In this document: piece after piece, positions 17,256 through 25,195 of the stretch | How positions within the stretch are numbered: the first letter of the stretch is position 1 | How the letters are laid out: each line of letters opens with the position of its first letter | From: Barthelona sp. PAP020 | Taxonomy: Eukaryota > Metamonada: BaSk clade | Direction: 5' to 3' | Assembly (NCBI GenBank): GCA_040182905.1 | Contig: JARQWU010000147.1 | Span: 1 to 25,504 of the forward strand | Length of the DNA stretch: 25,504 bases | Made by a program: the position numbers and the translations under genes | Notes under the pieces: generated by a model | Told to the model about the DNA's origin: nothing | What the model saw: the letters and a program-made list of their open reading frames with translations, nothing else | Database searches by the model: none

Positions 17256-18056
17256 ATGAAATATCTCATATTATTAGGATTTATATTAAGCATTATTTAT
17301 GCACAAAACGAGGTTCAAGTATGGATGTGTCAAGAAAGATGTGACAAGAATACTACTTTTGATCTAAGTCAAATCATTCAAAATCGTCAGTATATTGATT
17401 CAGTAAGCTTTGAAAAGTATAATATGGGACCAAATTCAAGCGTAGTCTTCAATAAGCTTACAGATCCAACAAATACTTTAAAACAATACAATTTCAAATT
17501 ATATCCCATGGTAAGTATATATCCTCATGAAAACCCTGATAATATTGTTTGGATGCGTCAATTAATGATTGATCCCAGACCATTTGCTGATGTATTGATA
17601 GCTGAATGCCAAAAATATGGGTACAACGGTATTAATTTGGATATTGAACCTGTTGATTCTGTTCAAGAAGATGGTCCAAAGTTTAGCAAATTTGTAAATT
17701 ATTTGGCTGATCGTTTTCATGCTGTTGGACTTGAATTGCAGGTAGATACTGCTTCATGGATGAAAATGAATAATTGGATGCTATTAGGAATGTCTTCTGC
17801 CGACCAAATTGTTACTATGGATACCTATTGCTCAAAGTTCACCACATTCACCAACAGATTGAAAGAAATTTTAACTTATGTCCCTCCTAATAAATTAGTT
17901 GTTGGATTAATGGTTCAAAATGGTTTAAATATTGATGGTTTAACTGAAAGGATTAATTTTATGAAATCTGCTGGTGTTACCAAGCTTTCTATTTGGGTAA
18001 TGCCTTTAGATGATGATTGGTTTGAAATGATGAAAATGTGGAAAGCCATGAATTAG
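17256..18056 (+). CDS. Secreted glycoside hydrolase family 18-like protein
   Basis: A 266-aa protein with a clear signal peptide (MKYLILLGFILSIIYAQ, cleavage expected near residue 17). Residues 122-132 read GYNGINLDIEP, matching strand 4 of the GH18 TIM barrel (consensus DGxDxDxE): D129 and the catalytic-type E131 are present, but the two earlier Asp positions are Asn (N124, N127). Other barrel landmarks are KLYPMVSIYP (strand 3-like, about 81-90), LELQVDTASW, VTMDTYC and, near the end, KLSIWVMP, which corresponds to the strand 8 tryptophan region. GH18 includes chitinases, ENGases and inactive chitinase-like lectins. It is shorter than typical chitinases (300-400 aa). Chitin or GlcNAc-containing glycans are plausible ligands, but activity is uncertain. 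The frame extends 24 bp upstream to TTG; I chose ATG 17256 because it opens the signal peptide. Confidence 0.72.
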   Translation: MKYLILLGFILSIIYAQNEVQVWMCQERCDKNTTFDLSQIIQNRQYIDSVSFEKYNMGPNSSVVFNKLTDPTNTLKQYNFKLYPMVSIYPHENPDNIVWMRQLMIDPRPFADVLIAECQKYGYNGINLDIEPVDSVQEDGPKFSKFVNYLADRFHAVGLELQVDTASWMKMNNWMLLGMSSADQIVTMDTYCSKFTTFTNRLKEILTYVPPNKLVVGLMVQNGLNIDGLTERINFMKSAGVTKLSIWVMPLDDDWFEMMKMWKAMN

Positions 18057-18360
18057 GTCTTTTAGCACCTTCGTTGCACTTATAAATATGAAATGATAAA
18101 TTTGTTTTGTTTTCAGACTTTTTTAGACACATTTACCATAGAGAAGGCTTATATTTATGTAATCGGTGAGCTTTGACCGAGTATGATAGCTTTCTGAAAA
18201 ATGAACTGAAGGTAACTAAAGTACTCATTGGCAAAGAACCAAAAGTCAAAAATTTTTCATGCTTAAAAGTAAAAAAGGATTCTTTTCAATATCAAAAATA
18301 TTTGAGCCTTGTTTTCAAGATTTTATGCACCACAATTTTACATTATTGAGGTCAAAAAAA

Positions 18361-18382
18361 GGAAAGAGAAAGAGAAAGAAAA
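18361..18382 (+). repeat. Short GA-rich simple repeat
   Basis: Purine-only run built from repeats of AGAAAG/GAAAGA. Simple-sequence DNA in the long spacer; no function inferred. Confidence 0.6.
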
Positions 18383-18470
18383 ATTATCCGCAGATTAAAT
18401 TTTAAAGTAAAAAATAATGATGAAAAAGAACAAAAACAACAAATTTATAAGGTCTTTAAAAAGAATATCC

Positions 18471-18547
18471 CAAAAAAAAAATAAAAAAAAAATAAATAAA
18501 TAAAAATAAAGAAAAAATTAATAAATAAAAATAAAATAAAATAAATT
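18471..18547 (+). repeat. A/T low-complexity block (AAAT/AAAAT repeats)
   Basis: Almost pure A with regular single T, giving AAAT and AAAAT repeats over about 77 bp (one G). Likely a slippage-prone microsatellite-like tract and perhaps nucleosome-excluding. Read accuracy may be lowered here. Confidence 0.75.
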
Positions 18548-18739
18548 TATTGAATATAAAGTGAAATTTTATTCTATTCTTTGTAAGTGTCTTCAATATT
18601 TTGTTTATAATATAATTGTTGTATTTACTTTGTTCAATATATTAGAACTTGTCTATCAAGGAAAAGAAACATTGGGTAGGTAGTTAATTAAAATGAACAG
18701 TGTTCAATCTATTTGAGACTTTTTAAGTTTGATTCATCT

Positions 18740-18783
18740 GTTGAAACTTTAAACACTTTAAAAGCGAAAGTTGAAACTTTAAA
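18740..18783 (+). repeat. 14-bp direct repeat pair, 30-bp spacing
   Basis: GTTGAAACTTTAAA occurs at 18740-18753 and again at 18770-18783, exactly 30 bp apart. The arrangement could be a binding-site pair for a DNA-binding protein upstream of the kinase gene, or a local duplication. Confidence 0.45.
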
Positions 18784-19453
18784 ATTTCCCATTTTTAAAA
18801 TATAAAAACCCAGTACATGAAAAATTCTACAAAACTTTGATTATTGATCATCAAAATTTTATTTTTGTTCCTCAATTCCCCCTTAGCGCTTTGAATATAC
18901 TTTGCTTGAAAGTGTTTTCTAAGTTAATTTTCTCCAGAAACAAATATAGTTGTTTCACAATTGGACCAATATTGTTAAAACATTCTTCTTCTCTATTCAC
19001 TTGTAAACATTGTGTTTCGGCATTTCTCTTTTATTCTTCACAGGCAACAGTCCTCTTTGGTTTGGAAAAAAGGTCGCTACTTTGGAGATTGACAGCAATA
19101 ATATGTATTTTTTGACAAATCAATATAACAATCATTTTTATATTCCCAATTTGTTCAATCAAAGGTGCACAACTCAAATACTTAAAATATTATATAGTTA
19201 AAAAAACTTGATTTCAAAGTGAACACATCCAGAATCTGAAAAATTTTCTTTTTTTGATGGATTTCAAAGAATTTTTTTCTTTTTTGAAGTAAAGTCAAAA
19301 AAAGAAAATCTTCTCTGAGAAAGTCCATTTATGTACAAACAAGTAAAATATAAAAACTTTATCTTTGTATCAATCAAAATTTCAAAATTTTTCATAAATA
19401 TGCAATAGAAATAGAGAGCAGAATTTTGTCCTTTTTTCTGTTTTTGGTTACCA

Positions 19454-21616
19454 ATGTTCACATTTCAAGAATTAAGGGGATTAGAAGAACTCCAACAACG
19501 TGTGAAAAAACGCAGAAAAGGTGTTGAAGCACCAAATGAAGACGCTTTTGAAAGATTGGAGAAATTTATCAAATCTAATGATGTTAATATGCCTGGAAAT
19601 GATTTTGAAATTGTTGAAAGAAATGTTGCGTCCGGAAGTGGTAGCTACTTGCATCTTGCAAAGCGATTGGGAAAACTTGTCATAATAAAGTTCTTCACGA
19701 GAAAGATCGAAAAAGATGAACTTGATCGAGAGTGTTTTGCGATGGTTTTGGATCACCCATTTATTCGACAAGTCTTTGGAGTGACCGAAATTGAATACAG
19801 AAAAGGTATTGTAATGGAGTATTGTGAAGATGTCCTTGAGGACATGATATCAGAGTTGTCTTTGAAAGAGAAGTTGGTTATCATGATGCAAGTTTCGTCT
19901 GCACTTGAATTTTGTCATAAAAAAGGTGTTATGCATAGGGATCTTAAGCCAAACAATATTTTGCTGAGACTTGGAGGTGATGGTGTGTATACACCTGCGA
20001 TTGCTGATTTTGGACTTGTTCGGGATACAAGCAGGAGCTCAGCTAATTCAATGATTGGTGCTACGAGATATGCTGCTCCTGAATTAACCAATGAGTCTGA
20101 AGTTATTAAAGCGATGCCCGCTGATGTCTGGTCATTTGGTGTTATGTTGGCTCAGGTTATTTCAGGTTCTGTTCCATTTGATGGGTTGAATGATATTCAA
20201 GTCGTGTTTAAATTGGGTCAGGGAAGACTTCCGTATGCTAAGCAATTGTTGGATACAATACCTGGTTTTGGAATAATTAAGAGGTGTTTGATTGTTGATC
20301 CAGATAAAAGGCCAACATTCAGTGAAATTACGGAGTATTTACAGATGCTAATCGAGCGTTTTGAGGGGTTGGGATTTGACGAAAAGAGGTTGGTGAAGGA
20401 AATAGCAATATTAAAAGAGGAAAATAAGGTTTTAAAGGAAGAAAATGAGAAATTGATAATTGAAAAACAAGAATTAGCAAAAGAGTTTGATGATTTAAAG
20501 AATATAAGAGAAGATCAATGGTTGAATAAAGAACAAGAATTGGTCCAAAACATTGATAATTTGAGAAAAGACAAAAGAGAACTATCAAATGAAAAACAAG
20601 AATTGGAAAAAGAAGTTGATCGTTTAATCAAACAGTTGAACAGGCTTATGAACATCAATGATCGAAAACTGGCAATTGAAGACAATAGTCAAATTTTTCA
20701 TGTTACAAAAATGTTTGAGGAAAAACCTGTGTTTAATCAAGTATTTCCAGATTCTATTGTTTATGCACTTGATTACAGCCTTGATGGAAGATTTTTTGCT
20801 GTCATAGGACAATATTATTCTCAATCCCTTAGAGTCTACAACACTGAAACTTACGAAATCGTGCATGAACATGATTATGTTAAGGCTATTGGTGTTAATT
20901 TCAGTCCAGACTCCAAACTATTGGCTGTTGGTGGATCTGGTCCAGCAATTCATATCGTTGAAGTTGACACTTGGAAAACAGTAAGAGTGATCAAAGGTAT
21001 GGCAAATAATGTAAAACGTGTGTGGTTCTCACCCGATGGCAAATTGCTTTCTTTTGGTATGTATGATGGTTACATTGCCATATTCACGATTAAAGGAGAG
21101 AAGTTGCATGAATCTCGAGCCCATACAAGTTGGGTTTGGTCTGTACGTATTAGCCCTGATATGAAGTACTTTGCTTCTGTTAGTGAAGATGGATGTTCAA
21201 AGTTGTTTTCATTGGATACATATGAAGAGCTTCACACGTGGAGTCATAGTGGTAAGTGGGTCATATCAGGCAGTTTCACTCCCAATGGTGCTTATTGGAT
21301 GACAGGTGATAAATCTGGCACAGTCAGGATATTTAATGTTGAATCCAGAGAGTTATTGAGTGAGTATGAAGTTCACAATAGTCTGATAAGTTGTGTCTTC
21401 TTCTCCCAAGATAGTTCATTGATTTATTCCTGTTCTAGAGATAAATCATTTGCTATTAGTCAAAGAGAAACAGGTCAAGTGCTTCAGAGAGTGGGTGTGC
21501 CTTTTCAAATTTTGGGCATGTCCCTCAATCATAATGGAACTCGTTTGTTGTGCAGTGGTTTTAAAAGTTATAATGAAAATGTGCGAATTCAAGAATTTGC
21601 TACCGTAGATTTGTAA
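19454..21616 (+). CDS. Protein kinase / coiled-coil / WD40 fusion
   Basis: A 720-aa protein with three parts. Residues ~51-300 form a eukaryotic protein kinase domain of TKL-like aspect: glycine-loop region ASGSGSYLHLA (59-69), VIIK with Lys79, HRDLKPNN with Asp163, DFG at 185-187, AAPE ending the activation segment (207-210), and DVWSFGVMLA (224-233). All catalytic residues are present, so it should be active. Residues ~310-400 are a Glu/Lys-rich coiled coil with two EKQEL heptad units, likely mediating dimerisation. Residues ~432-720 form a WD40 propeller with blades such as VNFSPDSKLLAVGGSG, VWFSPDGKLLSFGMYDG and VRISPDMKYFASVSEDG. Such a signalling kinase probably uses the propeller to bind its partners. 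No signal peptide or membrane segment. The ATG at 19454 gives a complete N-terminus. Confidence 0.9.
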   Translation: MFTFQELRGLEELQQRVKKRRKGVEAPNEDAFERLEKFIKSNDVNMPGNDFEIVERNVASGSGSYLHLAKRLGKLVIIKFFTRKIEKDELDRECFAMVLDHPFIRQVFGVTEIEYRKGIVMEYCEDVLEDMISELSLKEKLVIMMQVSSALEFCHKKGVMHRDLKPNNILLRLGGDGVYTPAIADFGLVRDTSRSSANSMIGATRYAAPELTNESEVIKAMPADVWSFGVMLAQVISGSVPFDGLNDIQVVFKLGQGRLPYAKQLLDTIPGFGIIKRCLIVDPDKRPTFSEITEYLQMLIERFEGLGFDEKRLVKEIAILKEENKVLKEENEKLIIEKQELAKEFDDLKNIREDQWLNKEQELVQNIDNLRKDKRELSNEKQELEKEVDRLIKQLNRLMNINDRKLAIEDNSQIFHVTKMFEEKPVFNQVFPDSIVYALDYSLDGRFFAVIGQYYSQSLRVYNTETYEIVHEHDYVKAIGVNFSPDSKLLAVGGSGPAIHIVEVDTWKTVRVIKGMANNVKRVWFSPDGKLLSFGMYDGYIAIFTIKGEKLHESRAHTSWVWSVRISPDMKYFASVSEDGCSKLFSLDTYEELHTWSHSGKWVISGSFTPNGAYWMTGDKSGTVRIFNVESRELLSEYEVHNSLISCVFFSQDSSLIYSCSRDKSFAISQRETGQVLQRVGVPFQILGMSLNHNGTRLLCSGFKSYNENVRIQEFATVDL

Positions 21617-21809
21617 AATTTTCACACTGTTTACTGCTTTCATTACCATTAATTATGAGTTTGACTACTATATTGAGGTATTTTAATAATATCAATAAAT
21701 TCAATAAGTTTTGTTATTTTATTGGTTAATTCGTTGTTGTTTTTCTTTTTTCACAGAAACTGGGATTTGACTATAAGTCCATATTTTGAAGAACTTAAAC
21801 TTTCAGTTC

Positions 21810-21824
21810 CATGATGACATCATG
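21810..21824. repeat. Perfect 15-bp palindrome
   Basis: CATGATGACATCATG reads the same on both strands apart from the central base. This form fits a dimeric bZIP or homeodomain site (it contains TGACATCA, close to a CRE/AP-1-like core). It lies 210 bp before the kinesin-like ATG. Function is inferred from symmetry only. Confidence 0.4.
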
Positions 21825-21879
21825 AATCCAAGATGTCTTCTTTGTGCTGTTTTAATATTTAAAAATAATTTGTGCAAGG

Positions 21880-21899
21880 GGAAGAATTCTGTTTCTTCC
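21880..21899 (+). other. 7-bp stem-loop
   Basis: GGAAGAA (21880-21886) pairs perfectly with TTCTTCC (21893-21899), with a six-base loop. Short and possibly fortuitous, but one of three inverted repeats in the same spacer. Confidence 0.3.
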
Positions 21900-22033
21900 A
21901 GAAAATTGGATTTGAAAATAAATTTTCTTTAAAGTTACTTTTATTATTGATCAAATGAAATCCTAAAAGCAAATCATTGAATTTTAAAAAAGGTTGCACT
22001 TGAAGAAAAAAAATAAATTTTGTTTTTGACTAT

Positions 22034-24826
22034 ATGCGATCATTTGTCAAATTTCGAACATTGAATGCGACAGAACAAGCATCTTTAGTTGTACCACATA
22101 ATAAAACGAAATGGAATCCAACTTTTTCGATTGAAGATAATAAGATACGAGTTTTTGACCTTGGTATTGAAAAGATTTATAATTTTGATCAAATTTTTAA
22201 TCATGATGTCTCACAAAGTGTAATAGCAAATAAGTTTTTGGAAACCGAACTTTTGGGTTCTTTCTATGGTAAATCTTCATTTAATATTGTTTATGGTTCT
22301 GCAATTTCTGGAAAAAGTGATATATTATTTAAAAATACGCAAAAGTTTCAAGGTTTAGCTTTTTGGACTATGGAGTTTTTATATGAACAGAGCCTAAAAT
22401 ATGATAATTGTACTGTTAAATGGCAATGTATATCTGTTAGTAGATCAGATAAATTGTGTGATTTGTTAATTGATGAAAAGAAGAGTTTAGGTTTCAATAC
22501 TGTTTTAGGTTTTGAAGAATTCGCATTAATTGATGAAGCTACAACTTTAGAATTGACTCATAACTCATCGAATGAACTAATGATTGCGTTAAATCGTTTA
22601 TCTGGACAGAATATGCATGTTGTATTGTTATTTTCAGTAACTTTGAATGATAATACTGGAATATTCGGGCTTTTGGATTCTGCATCTGCAGAAATGATTG
22701 ATTTTGATCCCGGTTTACATTATCTTGATCAAATTAGTATAGGTATTGATCCAAGCACAGGATTACATTCAAATACCAACAATTGTAATCTATCAAGACT
22801 TATTGGGTCTGTTATTTTAGATACAAAAATTTCCCTAAATATTTTGCTTTGTTTACCAGTTATTCCTCTGACCAGTTGGATGCACAAACAGATAACATGG
22901 TTGGAAGACTTTCATAAACATGTAGTAAAGCCATCAGAGAAGTTAATTGCTGCATCAGATATTCTTTCAACAAAGGATCTTCATTCCTTGGATGAAGATA
23001 GATTTGAGAGTGTTATTTCAAGAGAAAATCTAATAGAAGGCTCATTAAATGATCTTTTGATGGAAGTGTTCAGTTATTTACCTTCCTCAATAACTTTTAA
23101 TGAAAAAGTGCTATCTAGGGAAGAAGTGACCAATATGTTTCGAGATTGTTCAATTTTGACAAAAGAAACATCGAAGTCACAGCAAGAAGTGATTGATCAA
23201 TTGTTAAATGATTTACATATACGTAGAAAGCAAGTAATTTCATTGGAAGATACTGTAAGTAGTTTATCATCACGTTTAGCCATAGTAGAAATGAAATGGT
23301 CGGGTGAAGCACAAAAAGTTTCACAATTGGAGGGTGAATTACAAACTAAACTGAATGTATCGCCAAATAGACGTAGAAGTGCTATAATTAATTCTGCTCC
23401 ATCTATTTCGTCATCTTTACCATTGAATAATGGTTATAATCAAGGATTTGAAAGAAACATGAAGAAATCAATTAAAACCAAAGAAAAGTCAACAAATACT
23501 CATATAAAGCAACAAAATAATGTTGGTATCAATACGTTCAAACTTCTTAAATCATCCGAACACAATTTGACCTTGAGCTTTCAAAATTTCTCTCTTTGCA
23601 TTTCTCCCAAAGATAGATTTGATCAATCTTGCCAAGTTCAAAATTTCAAAGTGGCTGGTTGCATTAAAGCGACTCAAGTGTGTTCAAAAGATGATGTTTT
23701 ACCTTCAAAAACTTCAAAAATCTTGGATGAATATTTAGAGGAAGAATATGACAAAGTATTTACTCAAGAATTTGCTCAAAATAACACCAAAGAAAAGTAT
23801 GGGGAATTGTATACTATTCCTGAGCCTCAAGAAATTCATATAAAGAAGCATTCCCAAGATTTGTCTCAGATAGAACTGTCTCAATGTAGTCCTGTGGAAA
23901 TTCAACCGGAAATGGACAATTCAAACAATTTATCCATCAAAGAATCACCTCATGAAGTAAAAAGACGATTAAGTCTTTCAAATACTCAAAAAATATTACA
24001 AAAGGCGTTGGGAAAAAGCATTAATGAGATCTTAACTCCGCCTACAAATGTTGTGGGAAGAAAAAAAATTGCCAGAGCACCCAAAATTGTGACAAACAAA
24101 TCCAAGAAGAATTTAAAAAGAGATAAGACACCACAAAATTCAAAGTCTTCACAGAATACCACTTCAAGAATTATGGAATTGAAAACACAGCCAATTAAAA
24201 GGAAAAAGCTTGCAAAAGTCAGTGATTTGCAAGATTTCATTGCTAATTCTAAAGAATTATCCACCCATTCAAGTAAGAAAAAAGCTATTCCTCCATCATT
24301 AAAACCCCCCTCAATATCCACAGATTTAATGCCTGAAATGATGAAAAATTTGGTGAATTATATTGAAGATGTTGTTAAAATTAATCAACAAGCTACGGCT
24401 GAAGAAACAATGAATTCAGTCACTCAAAAGTTTGAAAATTTAGAAAAATCATTGTCTGCAAAGTTGGATCAATTTTCGGAGCAATTCTCTCCATCCTTAG
24501 CAAAAACTCATCAAAATTCTGAGCACTTACATCCAGTAACAAAAAGATTTACCTCAATTCAAAACAAAATGAATAATCAATCATCTTCGAATAAAGCTTT
24601 CTTTGTTGATAGTAATATAACTAGTATTTCCCCCATAAAAACGCCATTGAAATCCTTTCAACCTTTTATTAACACTCCAATATCAAATATAAATTTTGAT
24701 AAAGGAAAATATTCCCATAGAAAGGTTGCTGATGAATATTTTTCTCCAGAAGTTCATATAAAAACACATTCAAAGACTATTAAAAGGCCCACAAAAAAAC
24801 TTTCCAAACATCTGAATTCTTTGTAA
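22034..24826 (+). CDS. Highly divergent kinesin-like protein, likely non-motile
   Basis: A 930-aa protein whose first ~300 residues follow the kinesin motor layout. IYNFDQIF (48-55) matches the YxFDxVF strand. The P-loop YGSAISGKS (G88-S95) keeps the Walker A form GxxxxGKS. CDLLIDEKK (142-150) matches YDLLxP. NLSRLIGSVI (252-261) and QITWLEDFHKHV (286-297) resemble the SKLTRLL helix and the TLRYADRAK region at the motor's end. The switch I SSRSH is reduced to SGQNMH (190-195), and switch II DLAGSE to IDFDPG (222-227). ATP might bind, but normal hydrolysis-driven stepping is unlikely. A coiled coil follows (about 375-440), then a long Ser/Lys/Asn-rich basic tail and a last helix (about 775-825). 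This may be a microtubule-binding scaffold such as the KIF26/VAB-8 class of degenerate kinesins; no closer match seen. Confidence 0.68.
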   Translation: MRSFVKFRTLNATEQASLVVPHNKTKWNPTFSIEDNKIRVFDLGIEKIYNFDQIFNHDVSQSVIANKFLETELLGSFYGKSSFNIVYGSAISGKSDILFKNTQKFQGLAFWTMEFLYEQSLKYDNCTVKWQCISVSRSDKLCDLLIDEKKSLGFNTVLGFEEFALIDEATTLELTHNSSNELMIALNRLSGQNMHVVLLFSVTLNDNTGIFGLLDSASAEMIDFDPGLHYLDQISIGIDPSTGLHSNTNNCNLSRLIGSVILDTKISLNILLCLPVIPLTSWMHKQITWLEDFHKHVVKPSEKLIAASDILSTKDLHSLDEDRFESVISRENLIEGSLNDLLMEVFSYLPSSITFNEKVLSREEVTNMFRDCSILTKETSKSQQEVIDQLLNDLHIRRKQVISLEDTVSSLSSRLAIVEMKWSGEAQKVSQLEGELQTKLNVSPNRRRSAIINSAPSISSSLPLNNGYNQGFERNMKKSIKTKEKSTNTHIKQQNNVGINTFKLLKSSEHNLTLSFQNFSLCISPKDRFDQSCQVQNFKVAGCIKATQVCSKDDVLPSKTSKILDEYLEEEYDKVFTQEFAQNNTKEKYGELYTIPEPQEIHIKKHSQDLSQIELSQCSPVEIQPEMDNSNNLSIKESPHEVKRRLSLSNTQKILQKALGKSINEILTPPTNVVGRKKIARAPKIVTNKSKKNLKRDKTPQNSKSSQNTTSRIMELKTQPIKRKKLAKVSDLQDFIANSKELSTHSSKKKAIPPSLKPPSISTDLMPEMMKNLVNYIEDVVKINQQATAEETMNSVTQKFENLEKSLSAKLDQFSEQFSPSLAKTHQNSEHLHPVTKRFTSIQNKMNNQSSSNKAFFVDSNITSISPIKTPLKSFQPFINTPISNINFDKGKYSHRKVADEYFSPEVHIKTHSKTIKRPTKKLSKHLNSL

Positions 24827-25195
24827 ACAAATTTTGTAGATATTAGAACAATAATCTCTTTCTTTTATCTATTAGTCAATTTATATCATATTACAAACAA
24901 AATGACCTGTTTATATTTTTTCTTTTCAGTTATTTTTTCGTTTTTTTGGCTAAAAATTGTGAAAATTGCAATTTTGTTTGATATTCAACAATTTTTTTCA
25001 TAGGAATTGTAATTATAATAATTATAAATGAATTTATTTTTTTTGAATTATTATTCAAGATTTGAAAAAAGCAAATATTTTGTATATTACAGATTACTTT
25101 TATCATTAGATTAAACAAGTGAAAGTTTTAGAAAACGTTTTCTGTTAGAAAAATAAAAATTGTTCCAATTCAAATTTTTTTTAACACATTTTACC
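24827..25195. other. Spacer with palindromes between kinesin-like and RIIa/EF-hand genes
   Basis: There are 369 bases without a supported gene. It contains a perfect 14-bp palindrome AAAATTGCAATTTT (24962-24975) and a 9-pair stem-loop TTGTAATTA/TAATTATAA with one G-T pair and a three-base loop (25007-25027). Two short minus frames here are Lys/Phe/Asn-rich and not credible. Confidence 0.5.
24962..24975. repeat. Perfect 14-bp palindrome
   Basis: AAAATTGCAATTTT is identical on both strands and lies about 220 bp before the start of the RIIa/EF-hand gene. AT-rich palindromes are frequent in such DNA, so this may be chance. Confidence 0.3.

Larger units (their letters stand above)
18057..19453. 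other. 1.4-kb intergenic region with low-complexity blocks
   Basis: The longest gene-free stretch in the window. Frames at 18837-19115 and 19010-19201 are short, Phe/Cys/Ser-rich and show no family features. It contains a 5-bp perfect hairpin at 18163-18180 (TCGGT/ACCGA), a GA-rich block (18361-18382), a long A/T low-complexity block (18471-18547), a 14-bp direct repeat (18740-18753 and 18770-18783), and acceptor-like pyrimidine tracts ending in CAG at 18116 and CACAG near 19044. It must contain the 3' UTR of the GH18-like gene and the promoter of the kinase gene. No tRNA or rRNA was recognised. Confidence 0.5.
21617..22033. other. Spacer with several stem-loops between kinase and kinesin-like genes
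   Basis: There are 417 bases with no coding region. After a pyrimidine tract ending in TTCACAG (to 21756) come three local inverted repeats: 21763-21780 (GGATTT/AAGTCC with one G-T pair), 21810-21824 (CATGATG-A-CATCATG, perfect odd palindrome) and 21880-21899 (GGAAGAA/TTCTTCC, loop of six). It might hold a structured 3' UTR, an unannotated small RNA or the kinesin-like promoter. Confidence 0.45.

Noticed and set aside
17514-17524. Canonical donor-like GTAAGTATAT inside the GH18-like gene
   Set aside because: The reading frame continues through it with barrel-like sequence on both sides, so no intron is needed.
18165-18265. Possible U4-like snRNA: AGCTTTG followed by GTATGATAGC, with ATTGGCAAAG further on
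   Set aside because: The short matches are in suggestive order, but the spacing is wrong, the U6-pairing bases are not kept, TCGGT/ACCGA closes a hairpin that would compete with it, and no clear Sm site follows. Most likely coincidence.
18837-19201. Open frames of 92 and 63 codons in the long spacer
   Set aside because: Overlapping frames, Phe/Cys/Ser-rich, no motif, and residue use unlike neighbouring proteins. Treated as chance.
21811-21817. ATGATGA resembling a C/D snoRNA C box
   Set aside because: No CTGA D box at a suitable distance and no terminal stem. It is part of the palindrome.
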